The notes under the pieces are model-generated. The model made no database searches. It saw nothing but the letters and a program-made list of their open reading frames with translations, and was not told the DNA's origin. From Marinobacterium sp. LSUCC0821 (GTDB lineage Bacteria > Pseudomonadota > Gammaproteobacteria > Pseudomonadales > Balneatricaceae), in the NCBI RefSeq assembly GCF_012848475.1, contig NZ_CP051666.1, positions 1,825,501-1,889,500 of the forward strand: a stretch of DNA of 64,000 bases. Direction: 5' to 3'. The stretch's first letter is position 1. Each line of letters starts with the position of its first letter. Both the position numbers and the translations under genes were made by a program. Shown here piece after piece: positions 46,571 through 56,675 of the stretch.

Positions 46571-47608
46571 TTAAGGGGTGTGTAGCTCATCTCCAAGCTT
46601 AATCACCTCATGGGCACGCATCACGATTGCGTAGCTCACTTTTTCGAAGGCTTTGAATACCATCAACTCGCCTGCTCGCTCTGAGGGCAGTCGCAGGGTT
46701 TCTCCGGTTTTCGGGTCTCGAATTTTTTCGCCACGATTGAAGATCGCAAACACATCCCCTACCGAGACACCCTCTCTGAGGCCTGCATTCACTGTCAGTG
46801 TGTCAAACTGCCCAATATTAGCTACGCCGTTATGAACAGCGATGATCTCAACGTTTTCGAGCTCAGGACCCGCTTTGGGGGTAAACCGAGTGTTAAGCGC
46901 ACTCTCTTCACTCGGAATGACCTGGTCCTTAATACGAACCTCTTCGACAGCATTGGCCACATCAAGCTTGATTGTTTCGGACTCAAAACCACGCACCACA
47001 ACATCAGCGACGCGGTGCAACTCGAAACCTAGCTCCTCGCCAGTGTGAGGATCTTTATAGGTTTTTGATGGGCGGTAGATAGCTTGCAGCTTCTCGTCGC
47101 CAACGAGCGTGCCACGTGCATAGACACGATCGCCGTTCGCGGCAAGAATGCGCTGATTCTTGCCACCAAGAATATAGGGCGCATTGTCGAGTAGATCTTG
47201 AGAAACCACTTGGTTGTCATGCAGGAAGGCGCGCAGGTCTCGTAAAGGGATGGTTTGAATAGCCTCTTTACGAGGAATCACCTTAACCTCAGGTGTCAGT
47301 ACTACGGTACCTGTTGGCCCTGAAGGCTGCTTAACGCCTAGGCGCGGCTCACCGTTTTGCCAGTAGAGGTAGATCACATCACCGGGATAGATCAGGTGTG
47401 GATTAAAGATCTGTGCATTCGCCTCCCATACCTTTGGCCAGAGCCAAGGGCTTTGCAGAAAACGAGCAGAGATATCCCACAGCGTATCGCCTTTCACAAC
47501 GACGTATTCATTGGGTGCATTGTCAGCCAATTTGATCGTTTCAGCTTGTATCTGAAGCACAGAGCTACAAAGCAGTAGCGCGACAAATCGATTTAGAAAC
47601 TTTTTCAT
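46571..47608 (-). CDS. LysM domain envelope protein
   Basis: 345 residues with an N-terminal signal peptide. A single LysM domain (about residues 33-85) begins YVVVKGDTLWDISARFL and ends HLIYPGDVIYLYW; the remainder is a conserved extension rich in beta structure. LysM binds peptidoglycan. The start is ATG 47608, with GAGGTGAT upstream; the frame is open further upstream but without signal-peptide character. It is divergent from def and heads a LysM-dprA-tsaC-hemF-aroE group, its usual place. Confidence 0.93.
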   Translation of the reverse strand: MKKFLNRFVALLLCSSVLQIQAETIKLADNAPNEYVVVKGDTLWDISARFLQSPWLWPKVWEANAQIFNPHLIYPGDVIYLYWQNGEPRLGVKQPSGPTGTVVLTPEVKVIPRKEAIQTIPLRDLRAFLHDNQVVSQDLLDNAPYILGGKNQRILAANGDRVYARGTLVGDEKLQAIYRPSKTYKDPHTGEELGFELHRVADVVVRGFESETIKLDVANAVEEVRIKDQVIPSEESALNTRFTPKAGPELENVEIIAVHNGVANIGQFDTLTVNAGLREGVSVGDVFAIFNRGEKIRDPKTGETLRLPSERAGELMVFKAFEKVSYAIVMRAHEVIKLGDELHTP

Positions 47609-47796
47609 ATCACCTCTTCGAGTAACGCCAAAGATCAACCCCTTCAAACAACCCAAGGGAGATACCATGCAGATCATCTTACAATTACACTTTGCCAGTG
47701 ACATGCAAAGCAGAATCTATGGGTTATAATAGCCCAAATTTTTAACATTGGACGAAACTCTAAGCATAAACTGCAAGAGAGTAAGAAAATATTGAT

Positions 47797-48312
47797 ATGG
47801 CACTACTGAACATCCTTGAATTTCCAGACCCACGCCTGCGCACAATTGCTGAGCCAGTTGAGCAAGTCGACGATGAGATTCGAACACTGATCGATGATAT
47901 GTTCGAGACGATGTATGCGGCACCAGGCATCGGTTTGGCAGCAACGCAGATCAATGTCCACAAACGCATCGTTGTTATCGATATCTCTGAAGAGGGCGAT
48001 GAGCCGCTGGTTCTGATCAACCCAGAGTACGAGCTTCTGACTGAAGAGCTAGACCAGATGCAAGAGGGTTGCCTGTCAGTGCCTGGTTTTTATGAGAATG
48101 TAGAGCGTCCAGAGCACTTGCGTCTTAAGGCATTGGATCGTGATGGCAAGCCATACGAACTTGAAGCGAAGGGGCTGCTTGCGGTCTGTATCCAGCATGA
48201 GCTTGACCACCTGAATGGTAAGCTGTTTGTCGATCATATCTCTCGTTTAAAGCGCGATCGTATTCGCTCTAAACTTGAGAAGAAACACAAATTCGAAGCA
48301 CAACACGCGTAA
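47797..48312 (+). CDS. def: Peptide deformylase
   Basis: 171 residues; removes the formyl group from new proteins. The three conserved motifs are GIGLAATQ (44-51), EGCLSVP with metal ligand Cys92, and QHELDH with ligands His134 and His138 and catalytic Glu135. A TATAAT -10 element lies at 47725-47730. It is followed by a terminator-like hairpin and then fmt. Confidence 0.97.
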   Translation: MALLNILEFPDPRLRTIAEPVEQVDDEIRTLIDDMFETMYAAPGIGLAATQINVHKRIVVIDISEEGDEPLVLINPEYELLTEELDQMQEGCLSVPGFYENVERPEHLRLKALDRDGKPYELEAKGLLAVCIQHELDHLNGKLFVDHISRLKRDRIRSKLEKKHKFEAQHA

Positions 48313-48320
48313 TTTACTAA

Positions 48321-48350
48321 ACAGGTTTGCCCAGCAAGCCTGTTTTTATT
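48321..48350 (+). terminator. Hairpin between def and fmt
   Basis: ACAGGTTTGC/GCAAGCCTGT with one G-T pair and a CCA loop, followed by TTTTATT. It probably attenuates read-through into fmt. Confidence 0.75.
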
Positions 48351-48363
48351 TTAGGAAACCGAT

Positions 48364-49299
48364 TTGTCGAACATCATTTTCGCAGGCACACCCGATTTCG
48401 CTGCAACACACCTGCAGGCACTTCTTGATGCGGGCATTAATGTCACCGCTGTTTATACCCAACCCGATCGTCCTGCTGGCCGTGGTCGCAAATTACAAGC
48501 GAGCCCTGTAAAACAGGTTGCCCTGGATGCTGAGATTCCGGTGTTCCAACCCCTCACTTTGCGTGATCCCGACGCACAAGCTGAACTGGCAGCCCTTAAG
48601 CCGGATCTGATGATTGTTGTCGCTTACGGTCTAATCCTGCCGCAGGTTGTATTGGATACACCAACGCACGGTTGTGTGAATGTTCACGCATCACTCCTGC
48701 CACGCTGGCGCGGTGCTGCACCTATTCATCGTGCGCTACTTGCTGGTGATGCCGAAACCGGTGTGACCCTGATGCAGATGGAGGCGGGACTTGATACTGG
48801 CCCAATGCTAGCCAAGGTTACGACGGCAATTACCGAAACCGAATCAAGCGGTGAGCTACATGATCGCCTTGCTGTTTTAGGTTCAGAGATGCTTGTTGCA
48901 CAACTTCCAGCCCTGCTTGCCGGCGAGCTTGCACCAGAAATTCAGGATGATTCGCTAGCAAACTACGCTGAAAAGCTAGAGAAAGTCGAAGGTGCAATCG
49001 ATTGGACCTCAAGCAGCAATGATATTGCTCGCCAAGTGAGAGGCCTATCACCCTGGCCAGTCGCTTACACCAACCTTGGCGACAAGGTAGTTCGCATTTG
49101 GCAGGCTCAATCTGTGACTGATAACTCTGGCAAACCTGGCGAGCTCATCAAAGCCGATAAACAGGGCATTCTGATCGGCTGTGGTGAGGGCTCGTTATTG
49201 ATTAAATCGATTCAGATGCCTGGCGGTCGTGCCACTGATGCAGCAGCACTGCTCAACTCAAACAACCACCCTTTCCAACCAGGTATGAAGTTTGAGTAA
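48364..49299 (+). CDS. fmt: Methionyl-tRNA formyltransferase
   Basis: 311 residues; formylates initiator Met-tRNA. NIIFAGTPDFAATHLQALL starts the protein, and the catalytic set is in NVHASLLPRWRGAAPIHRALLAGD, with the C-terminal OB-like domain after residue 205. The start is TTG 48364, preceded by AGGA seven bases upstream; no nearby ATG gives the normal N-terminus. Overlaps rsmB by 8 bp. Confidence 0.95.
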   Translation: MSNIIFAGTPDFAATHLQALLDAGINVTAVYTQPDRPAGRGRKLQASPVKQVALDAEIPVFQPLTLRDPDAQAELAALKPDLMIVVAYGLILPQVVLDTPTHGCVNVHASLLPRWRGAAPIHRALLAGDAETGVTLMQMEAGLDTGPMLAKVTTAITETESSGELHDRLAVLGSEMLVAQLPALLAGELAPEIQDDSLANYAEKLEKVEGAIDWTSSSNDIARQVRGLSPWPVAYTNLGDKVVRIWQAQSVTDNSGKPGELIKADKQGILIGCGEGSLLIKSIQMPGGRATDAAALLNSNNHPFQPGMKFE

Positions 49300-50602
49300 C
49301 TCTTATAATCTTCGCGCGTTGATTGCGCAGTTACTAACTCAGCTGCTGCAACATCAAGGCTCTATTGCCAGTAGGCTGCCCGCTGCATTAGCGCAGGTTG
49401 AAGGGCGTGATAAGGCGCTGTTCCAAGAGATCTGTTACGGTACTTTCCGTTATCAGCCACAGTTAGATGCGTTGAGTCAGATGCTGCTTCGCAAGCCGTT
49501 CCGTGATGATGATCTTGATATCTACGCGCTTCTTATCAGCGCGCTTTACCAGATTCGCCACCTCTCGGTTGGCGAACACGCCGTTATCAACGAAACTGTA
49601 GAGGCAGCTAAGCAGTTCGATAAACCTTGGGCGGGCAAACTGCTAAATGCAGTGCTGCGCCGCTACCAGCGCGAATCAGAATCACTAGAAGCAACACTCA
49701 AACACTCAGAAGTGGCACAGTGGAATCACCCAGAGTGGATGATTGCTAAGCTAAAAAATAACTGGCCTGATCGGTGGCAAGCGATTCTCGCCAGCAACGA
49801 TCAAAGTCCACCCATGTGCTTGCGTGTAAACCGCCAAAAAGTTGAGCGCGAGGCCTATATTCAACAACTCGCCGATGCTGGCATCGAGTCGCGTGCAGGC
49901 CAGTTCTCGACTGATGCTATCTACCTGCAGACACCCTGCGGTGTTGATAAACTGCCGGGCTTTTTTAATGGCTTGGTCTCAGTTCAAGATGAAGCGGCAC
50001 AACTTGCAGCTCAGCTTTTGGCACCAAAATCAGGCGAACGAGTACTCGATGCTTGTGCAGCACCTGGCGGTAAACTCTGCCATCTTCTTGAACATACACC
50101 AGATATTGAAATTGAAGCGGTTGAGCTAGAACCACGCCGAGCACCTCGCATTGAAGAGAACCTTGAGCGACTAGGCCAACAAGCAGCTTTGATTATCGGC
50201 GATGCGGCTACGAAGGATTGGTGGAGTGGCGAGCCCTATGACCGTATCCTGGTAGATGCCCCCTGTAGTGCAACTGGGGTGATTCGTCGCAACCCAGATA
50301 TTAAGGCGTTGCGTCGCAATGAAGATATTGTGCCGCTGGCCAATACCCAGCTGGCAATACTCGATAATCTCTGGGATATGCTAAAGCCCGGTGGTACATT
50401 GCTCTATGCAACCTGTTCAATCTTCCCACAGGAGAATGAACGCGTGGTCGAGAGGTTCTTGAAAGATCATATTGACGCATCAGAATTAAAAATTGATGCG
50501 GATTGGGGAGTGGAACGACCACGCGGTCGCCAACTCTTCGCCCAAGAGAGCTGGCATGATGGTTTTTACTATGCGTGTTTAACACGCGCTGAGGAGGCTT
50601 AG
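49292..50602 (+). CDS. rsmB: 16S rRNA m5C967 methyltransferase RsmB
   Basis: 436 residues: an N-terminal NusB-like domain (LRALIAQLLTQLL to about 140) and a SAM-dependent methyltransferase domain with LDACAAPGGK. The two cysteines of the m5C mechanism are in VDAPCSATGVIRRNPD and YATCSIFPQEN. The start is taken as TTG 49292 within the end of fmt, because the NusB-like domain needs this N-terminus and no ATG is available. Confidence 0.94.
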   Translation: MSNSYNLRALIAQLLTQLLQHQGSIASRLPAALAQVEGRDKALFQEICYGTFRYQPQLDALSQMLLRKPFRDDDLDIYALLISALYQIRHLSVGEHAVINETVEAAKQFDKPWAGKLLNAVLRRYQRESESLEATLKHSEVAQWNHPEWMIAKLKNNWPDRWQAILASNDQSPPMCLRVNRQKVEREAYIQQLADAGIESRAGQFSTDAIYLQTPCGVDKLPGFFNGLVSVQDEAAQLAAQLLAPKSGERVLDACAAPGGKLCHLLEHTPDIEIEAVELEPRRAPRIEENLERLGQQAALIIGDAATKDWWSGEPYDRILVDAPCSATGVIRRNPDIKALRRNEDIVPLANTQLAILDNLWDMLKPGGTLLYATCSIFPQENERVVERFLKDHIDASELKIDADWGVERPRGRQLFAQESWHDGFYYACLTRAEEA

Positions 50603-50608
50603 GCTTCA

Positions 50609-52003
50609 ATGAATGTCGTAATCTTAGGCGCGGGCCAGGTCGGTGGCTCACTGGCTGAACACCTAGCTAGCGAAGCGAACGATATCACCGTTGTCGACGT
50701 GGATGGCAAGCGCCTTCGCGAACTGCAAGACCGCTTAGATATCAGAACAATTGAAGGTCAGGCCTCTCTACCAACTATTCTTCTCAGTGCTGGCGCCGAT
50801 GATGCCGACATGTTAATTGCGGTGACCAACAGCGATGAGATCAACATGATCGCTTGTCAGGTCGCTTGGTCTCACTTCCGTGTTCCGAAGCTTATCGCAC
50901 GTGTTCGTGATCAGGCTTACAACTTTGATGGCGGCAAACTCTTTAACGACCAGAAAGAGAATAATGGCTCGGGCATACCTATCGATGTTTTGATCAGCCC
51001 AGAGCAACTCGTCACCCAACATATTGCGCGCATGATCCAGCATCCAGGTGCGCTTCAGGTACTAGACTTTGCGGGCGGTCGCGCCCAGTTGGTTGCTGTA
51101 AAAGCCTACTATGGCGGCCCGCTAGTAGGACGTGAAATTGCGTTACTGCGTGCACACATGCCAAATGTCGACACACGTGTTGCAGCTATCTTCCGACAAG
51201 ACCGACCTATCATCCCAACGGGTGATACCGTCATAGAGGCGGATGACGAGGTTTTCTTTATTGCGGCTGCTAAAGATATTCGTTCTGTGATGAGTGAACT
51301 TCGCCGTCTTGATAATCCCTACAAACGCATCATCATCGCAGGCGGCGGTAACATCGGTTTCCGACTTGCTGAATCGATCGAATCGCAGTTCCAGGTCAAA
51401 ATTATCGAACGCGGTTTAGAGCGCTGTCACCGCCTGGCCAATGATCTACAAAACACCATCGTATTGCATGGCAGTGCGAGTGATACCGACCTTCTCCTTG
51501 AAGAGAATATCGAAGATACCGATGTATTCTGTGCTCTGACCAATGATGATGAAGCGAACATCATGGCGTCGATGCTCGCCAAACGCTTAGGTGCTCGCAA
51601 GGTAATGACACTGATCAATAACCCCGCCTACGTGGACCTAGTTCAAGGTGGTGTAATTGATATCGCCATCTCGCCACAGCAGACCACTATCGGTGCGCTG
51701 CTTGCACACGTGCGTCGCGGTGACGTTGCAGCCGTTCACTCTCTGCGCCGAGGTGCGGCTGAGGCTATTGAGGCTGTAGCACATGGCGACCCATCAAGCT
51801 CTAAAGTGGTCGGCAAGGCTATTGAAGATATTGCGCTTCCAACGGGTGCAACCATCGGGGCTATTGTTCGTAATGATCAGGTGCTTATCGCACACGATGA
51901 CGTTGTTGTGGAAGATGGCGACCACGTCATTATCTTCCTAGTTGATAGTCGTCACATTGCCGATGTAGAGAAGCTCTTTACTGTTGGCCTAGGCTTCTTC
52001 TGA
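50609..52003 (+). CDS. trkA: Trk potassium uptake regulator TrkA
   Basis: 464-residue peripheral protein with two RCK modules: Rossmann loops [14 protein letters not shown] near the N-terminus and [14 protein letters not shown] near residue 248, each followed by a TrkA-C domain. It gates the TrkH pore in response to NAD(H) or ATP. It starts 6 bp after rsmB and is followed 7 bp later by trkH. Confidence 0.97.
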   Translation: MNVVILGAGQVGGSLAEHLASEANDITVVDVDGKRLRELQDRLDIRTIEGQASLPTILLSAGADDADMLIAVTNSDEINMIACQVAWSHFRVPKLIARVRDQAYNFDGGKLFNDQKENNGSGIPIDVLISPEQLVTQHIARMIQHPGALQVLDFAGGRAQLVAVKAYYGGPLVGREIALLRAHMPNVDTRVAAIFRQDRPIIPTGDTVIEADDEVFFIAAAKDIRSVMSELRRLDNPYKRIIIAGGGNIGFRLAESIESQFQVKIIERGLERCHRLANDLQNTIVLHGSASDTDLLLEENIEDTDVFCALTNDDEANIMASMLAKRLGARKVMTLINNPAYVDLVQGGVIDIAISPQQTTIGALLAHVRRGDVAAVHSLRRGAAEAIEAVAHGDPSSSKVVGKAIEDIALPTGATIGAIVRNDQVLIAHDDVVVEDGDHVIIFLVDSRHIADVEKLFTVGLGFF

Positions 52004-52010
52004 GGACGTT

Positions 52011-53459
52011 ATGCACTTTAAAGTCATCCTTCGAATCCTAGGTCTGCTGCTGATGATATTCAGCTTTACGCAGATTCCCCCGGCAGCAGTCTCCCTAATT
52101 TATGATGATGGCAACCTAGCAGCCTTTGTTGGTGCATTTGTCGTTACCCTACTGACTGGCTTCCTCATTTGGTTGCCGGTGATGCGCGTTCGCCAAGATC
52201 TTAGAATTCGTGATGGCTTCCTTGTCACCGTAATGTTTTGGAGCGTTTTGAGCCTGTTTGGTTCGCTCCCTATCCACTTTTCGGAATCGATTACACTGAG
52301 TTTCACCGATGCACTGTTTGAGTCCGTTTCGGGCTTAACTACCACAGGTGCAACCGTTATTGTTGGCTTAGATGAGCTACCTAAATCACTGCTCTACTAC
52401 CGCCAACAGCTGCAGTGGCTTGGCGGCATGGGTATCATCGTGCTGGCCGTCGCCATTCTTCCGATGCTGGGTGTCGGCGGTATGCAGCTCTACCGTGCAG
52501 AGACTCCGGGACCAGTTAAAGATTCGAAACTCACACCGCGCATTACTGAAACCGCAAAAGCCTTATGGAACATCTATCTCACGCTAACCATCGCGTGTGC
52601 ACTTGGATACTGGTTTGCAGGGATGGATCTATTTGATGCGATTGGCCATAGCTTTGCGACTGTTGCTATTGGCGGTTTCTCGACACATGACGCGAGTATT
52701 GGTTACTTCGACAGCGCCCTGATCGAATCGATTGCGATAGTCTTCATGATCTTATCTGGCATTAACTTCAGCCTTCACTTTGCAGCTTGGCGTAGCAAAG
52801 CGGTGGCCCACTACTTCTCAGATCCTGAGTTTAAGTTCTACATAGCTTCACTGCTGCTACTGGTGCTGTTCACGCTCTTCATTCTTGATTTCACCGATAC
52901 GTATGAGTCGATGGATGCACTACGCAAGTCAGCGTTCATGGTCGTCTCAGTGGCTACAACCACGGGGTTTGCTACAGCGGACTTTGCTCATTGGCCAGCG
53001 ATGCTGCCATTCCTGCTATTTGTTGCAGCCTTTGCCGGCGGATGTGCCGGGTCAACGGGCGGCGGTATGAAACAGATACGTCTGCTTCTGATTCTTAAAC
53101 AGGGTTACCGTGAGATTGTTCGTCTGATCCACCCAAATGCGATCATGCCTGTTAAGTTGGGTCGTCAACCCATTTCAAGCAAGGTGCTAGAAGCTGTATG
53201 GGGATTCTTCTCGGTCTACCTCATGGTATTCGTCTTGATGATGATCGCGCTTCTCGCGACTGGCCTAGATCAGGTCACTGCCTGGTCTGCTGTCGGAGCT
53301 ACTTTGAATAACTTAGGTCCTGGCCTTGGCGATGTTGCCGAGAACTACAGCAGCATCTCAGACCCTGCTAAATGGATACTGGTCTTTGCGATGTTACTAG
53401 GCCGTCTTGAGGTCTTTACGCTACTGGTTCTGTTAACCCCCGCTTTCTGGCGTCGTTAA
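52011..53459 (+). CDS. trkH: Trk potassium uptake channel TrkH
   Basis: 482-residue membrane pore subunit with about ten helices and four pore loops; SVSGLTTTGATV and GGCAGSTGGGMKQIRLLL are two of them. YRQQLQWLGGMGIIVLAVAILP is also typical. Together with TrkA it makes the low-affinity potassium uptake system. Confidence 0.96.
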   Translation: MHFKVILRILGLLLMIFSFTQIPPAAVSLIYDDGNLAAFVGAFVVTLLTGFLIWLPVMRVRQDLRIRDGFLVTVMFWSVLSLFGSLPIHFSESITLSFTDALFESVSGLTTTGATVIVGLDELPKSLLYYRQQLQWLGGMGIIVLAVAILPMLGVGGMQLYRAETPGPVKDSKLTPRITETAKALWNIYLTLTIACALGYWFAGMDLFDAIGHSFATVAIGGFSTHDASIGYFDSALIESIAIVFMILSGINFSLHFAAWRSKAVAHYFSDPEFKFYIASLLLLVLFTLFILDFTDTYESMDALRKSAFMVVSVATTTGFATADFAHWPAMLPFLLFVAAFAGGCAGSTGGGMKQIRLLLILKQGYREIVRLIHPNAIMPVKLGRQPISSKVLEAVWGFFSVYLMVFVLMMIALLATGLDQVTAWSAVGATLNNLGPGLGDVAENYSSISDPAKWILVFAMLLGRLEVFTLLVLLTPAFWRR

Positions 53460-53482
53460 TCACTTCAGCTATTCGCCGCTCT

Positions 53483-53511
53483 ACCCCACATATGGGGTTT
53501 TGGTGTACAAT
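53483..53511 (+). promoter_or_regulatory. Short hairpin and -10 element between trkH and glyQ
   Basis: ACCCCA/TGGGGT with a CATA loop and TTTT (53483-53501) could end the trk transcript weakly. TACAAT (53506-53511), preceded by TG, looks like an extended -10 for glyQS. Confidence 0.5.
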
Positions 53512-53556
53512 CCTCGGCTAATTTTTTGCAAGAAATCCTAGTCGAGGACCTCTGTC

Positions 53557-54510
53557 GTGACCGACACTGTCAAACCAGATGTAAGTACATTCCAAGGCCT
53601 GATTTTCGCCCTACAACAGTATTGGACTGAACAGGGCTGTGTCATCGTTCAACCGCTTGATATGGAAGTGGGCGCGGGTACCTTCCACCCAGCGACAACT
53701 TTACGTGCGATTGGCCCAGAGAGCTGGAATGCTGCCTACGTTCAACCAAGCCGCCGTCCTACAGATGGTCGCTACGGTGAGAACCCAAACCGTCTTCAGC
53801 ACTACTACCAGTTCCAGGTGGTAATGAAGCCAAACCCAGACAACTTCCAAGAGCTATACCTAGGCTCACTTGAGCGTGTTGGCTTTGACCTACTTACTCA
53901 CGATGTTCGTTTCGTAGAAGATAACTGGGAGTCTCCAACACTTGGTGCTTGGGGTCTAGGCTGGGAAGTTTGGCTCAATGGCATGGAAGTGACTCAGTTC
54001 ACCTACTTCCAACAGGTTGGTGGTCTTGAGTGTTACCCCGTCACTGGCGAGATCACCTACGGCCTTGAGCGTCTTGCGATGTACATTCAAGAGGTGGATA
54101 GCGTCTACGATCTCGTTTGGTCAAAAGCACCAGACGGTACCGTTGTAACCTATGGTGATGTTTTCCACCAAAACGAAGTAGAGCAATCGACCTACAACTT
54201 CGAATATGCCGATGTGCCTCACCTGTTCGCGAACTTCGAACACTACGAGAAGGAGTGTCAGAAACTACTCGACGTTAATCTGCCACTACCAGCCTACGAG
54301 CAAGTGATGAAAGCATCTCACACGTTCAACCTGCTAGATGCTCGTCATGCTATCTCTGCTACTGAACGTCAACGTTACATTCTTCGTGTTCGTACCCTGG
54401 CTCGAGGCGTTGCTGAAAGCTACTTCAACAAACGTAAAGAGCTTGGCTTCCCACTAGCTGAAGAGAAGATTCGCCTCGAGGTACTAGCCTCACTGGAGGG
54501 AGCAGAATAA
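53557..54510 (+). CDS. glyQ: Glycyl-tRNA synthetase alpha chain
   Basis: 317 residues; catalytic subunit of the bacterial tetrameric enzyme. [40 protein letters not shown] and [15 protein letters not shown]-like motifs are fully conserved. It starts at GTG 53557, preceded by GAGGA. The stop and the glyS start overlap by one base (TAATG). Confidence 0.97.
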   Translation: MTDTVKPDVSTFQGLIFALQQYWTEQGCVIVQPLDMEVGAGTFHPATTLRAIGPESWNAAYVQPSRRPTDGRYGENPNRLQHYYQFQVVMKPNPDNFQELYLGSLERVGFDLLTHDVRFVEDNWESPTLGAWGLGWEVWLNGMEVTQFTYFQQVGGLECYPVTGEITYGLERLAMYIQEVDSVYDLVWSKAPDGTVVTYGDVFHQNEVEQSTYNFEYADVPHLFANFEHYEKECQKLLDVNLPLPAYEQVMKASHTFNLLDARHAISATERQRYILRVRTLARGVAESYFNKRKELGFPLAEEKIRLEVLASLEGAE

Positions 54511-56558
54511 TGAGCACTAAAGATTTTCTATTCGAACTAGGTACTGAAGAGCTACCACCAGGTGCCCTACTTACCCTCTCTGATGCCCTAGGCAAAAGTA
54601 TTGAGAGCCAGCTTAAAGATGCACAGCTCTCTTACACGGGAATTGAGCTTTTTGCAGCACCACGTCGCTTAGCTGTAATCATTAGCGCTCTGGATGCTCA
54701 GCAACCGGATCGTTCAATTGAGAAGCGCGGCCCATCAGCTAAAGCACCTGAACAGGCAGCGAAAGGCTTTGCTGGTAGCTGCGGTGTTTCTCTTGAAGAT
54801 CTAGAGATTGAAGCTACCGATAAAGGTGATTACTACGTTTACCGTGGCACTGAAGAAGGCAAAGCGACAAGCGAACTTCTGCCAGCTATTTTAGAGACTG
54901 CGCTTGCTGGTCTACCTATCCCTAAACGCATGCGCTGGGCAGCTAGCCGTATGGAGTTTGTCCGTCCGGTTAAATGGATTGTGGCATTGCTGGGTGATGA
55001 AGTACTTAACTGTTCACTATTGGGCATTGAGTCAGGCCGTAAGTCACGTGGCCACCGTTTCCACTACCCACATGATATTGAGCTGATCAACGCTAAAGAT
55101 TACGCAGAAGCGCTTCTAAATACCGGCAAGGTAGTTGCTAGCTTTGAAGCACGTAAAGAGATGATTCGCTCTCAGGTGCTTGCTGAAGCTGCTCGCATTG
55201 GCGGCACAGCAGAGATTGATGAAGATCTACTCGACGAAGTGTGTGCGCTTAACGAATGGCCTGTTGCGCTTGCTGGCCGCTTTGAGGAACGATTCCTTGA
55301 AGTACCAGAACAAGTTCTTATTCTTTCGATGAAAGAGAACCAGAAGTATTTCCACCTTGTGGACAGCAACAATAAGTTGATGCCTTACTTCATCACCATC
55401 TCAAATATCGAGTCTAAAGATCCACAGCAGGTCATCGCTGGTAACGAAAAAGTTATCCGCCCTCGCCTAGCCGATGCTGCATTCTTCTTTGAAACAGACA
55501 AGAAGGCTCCGCTAATCAATCGCCTAGAGAAGCTTAAGAGCGTCGTTTTCCAAAATGAGCTTGGCACGGTTGCCGCTAAAGCTGAACGTATCGAAGCGAC
55601 TGCTAAACAGATTGCGGCTAAGATTGGCGGCAATGTTGAGTTTGCTTCACGGGCATCTCTTCTAGCTAAGTGTGACCTTTTAACTGATACGGTTTATGAG
55701 TTCACAGAATTGCAGGGTTTGATGGGTTACCACTTTGCCCTTCACGATGGTGAGGAGACCGAGGTCGCTCAAGCAATTTATGAGCAGTACATGCCTAAGT
55801 TTGCTGGCGATGATCTACCTGCAACTAAAACGGGTATCGCTGTCGCGCTTGCTGATCGCCTAGATACACTTGTTGGTCTATTCGCGATTAACCAGCCACC
55901 TACCGGCTCTAAGGACCCGTTTGCTCTTCGTAGAGCGGCTCTTGGCGTGCTTCGCATTATCGTTGAGCATGAACTGGATCTTGATCTGAAAGAGCTATTA
56001 TCGATTGCTGCATCAAACTACAGCGATCTGCCGGCACTAGACAATGCCGCAGAGCAGGTCTTTGAATTCATGCTAGAGCGCTTCCGTTTCTGGTTTGAAG
56101 AGGAAGGTATCAGCGCTGAGATCTACCTCTCTGTCCATGAAGTTCGCCCATCTAAACCACTCGACTTTGTTCGTCGTGCGCGCGCCGTTTCTAAATTCTT
56201 GGAGTTAGAGTCTGCAGCTTCTCTTGTAGCTGGTAACAAGCGTGTAGCTAATATTCTTGCGAAACTTGAATCACCAGTGACTGCTGTTATTGATCAGTCG
56301 CTATTGAGTGATGCTGCTGAAATTGAACTTGGTTCGGCACTAGTTAACCTTCAGTCTGCGGTTTCTACAATGACTGCAGCGGGTGACTACCAAGGTGCTC
56401 TTCAGTCCCTTGCGGACCTACGCACACCAATCGACCGATTCTTTGAAGAGGTTCGAGTTATGGCTGATGAAGAGCAAATTCGTAACAACCGCTTGGCTGT
56501 CCTTAGCCAGCTACATGCGCTCTTCTACGGTATTGCAGATATCTCAAAACTAGCTTAA
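54510..56558 (+). CDS. glyS: Glycyl-tRNA synthetase beta chain
   Basis: 682 residues; tRNA-binding subunit. FLFELGTEELPPGAL begins the protein; SMKENQKYFHLVD and GSKDPFALRRAALGVLRII are diagnostic, and the C-terminal DALR-like anticodon domain is complete. Coupled to glyQ. Confidence 0.97.
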   Translation: MSTKDFLFELGTEELPPGALLTLSDALGKSIESQLKDAQLSYTGIELFAAPRRLAVIISALDAQQPDRSIEKRGPSAKAPEQAAKGFAGSCGVSLEDLEIEATDKGDYYVYRGTEEGKATSELLPAILETALAGLPIPKRMRWAASRMEFVRPVKWIVALLGDEVLNCSLLGIESGRKSRGHRFHYPHDIELINAKDYAEALLNTGKVVASFEARKEMIRSQVLAEAARIGGTAEIDEDLLDEVCALNEWPVALAGRFEERFLEVPEQVLILSMKENQKYFHLVDSNNKLMPYFITISNIESKDPQQVIAGNEKVIRPRLADAAFFFETDKKAPLINRLEKLKSVVFQNELGTVAAKAERIEATAKQIAAKIGGNVEFASRASLLAKCDLLTDTVYEFTELQGLMGYHFALHDGEETEVAQAIYEQYMPKFAGDDLPATKTGIAVALADRLDTLVGLFAINQPPTGSKDPFALRRAALGVLRIIVEHELDLDLKELLSIAASNYSDLPALDNAAEQVFEFMLERFRFWFEEEGISAEIYLSVHEVRPSKPLDFVRRARAVSKFLELESAASLVAGNKRVANILAKLESPVTAVIDQSLLSDAAEIELGSALVNLQSAVSTMTAAGDYQGALQSLADLRTPIDRFFEEVRVMADEEQIRNNRLAVLSQLHALFYGIADISKLA

Positions 56559-56578
56559 GAGCTCGCTATGGTACTAAG

Positions 56579-56602
56579 ACGCCCTCTTCTGAGGGCGTTT
56601 TC
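56579..56602 (+). terminator. Terminator after glyQS
   Basis: ACGCCCTC-TTCT-GAGGGCGT followed by TTTTC. Confidence 0.9.
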
Positions 56603-56652
56603 ATTTCTCTATTTTCTTATTTTTGTTTTAGCTCAGCTTGTTCTGAGTGCCA

Positions 56653-56668
56653 TGTTTCACGTGAAACA
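56653..56668. other. parS site 1
   Basis: TGTTTCACGTGAAACA, a perfect 16-bp palindrome (18 bp with the flanking A and T), matches the ParB-binding parS consensus. It lies in the intergenic space between glyS and the flavoprotein gene. Confidence 0.88.
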
Positions 56669-56675
56669 TATCAAT

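Noticed and set aside
53460-53556. Possible glycine riboswitch or T-box ahead of glyQS
   Set aside because: The gap is only 97 bp and shows none of the conserved aptamer or T-box sequence, just a short hairpin and a -10 element.
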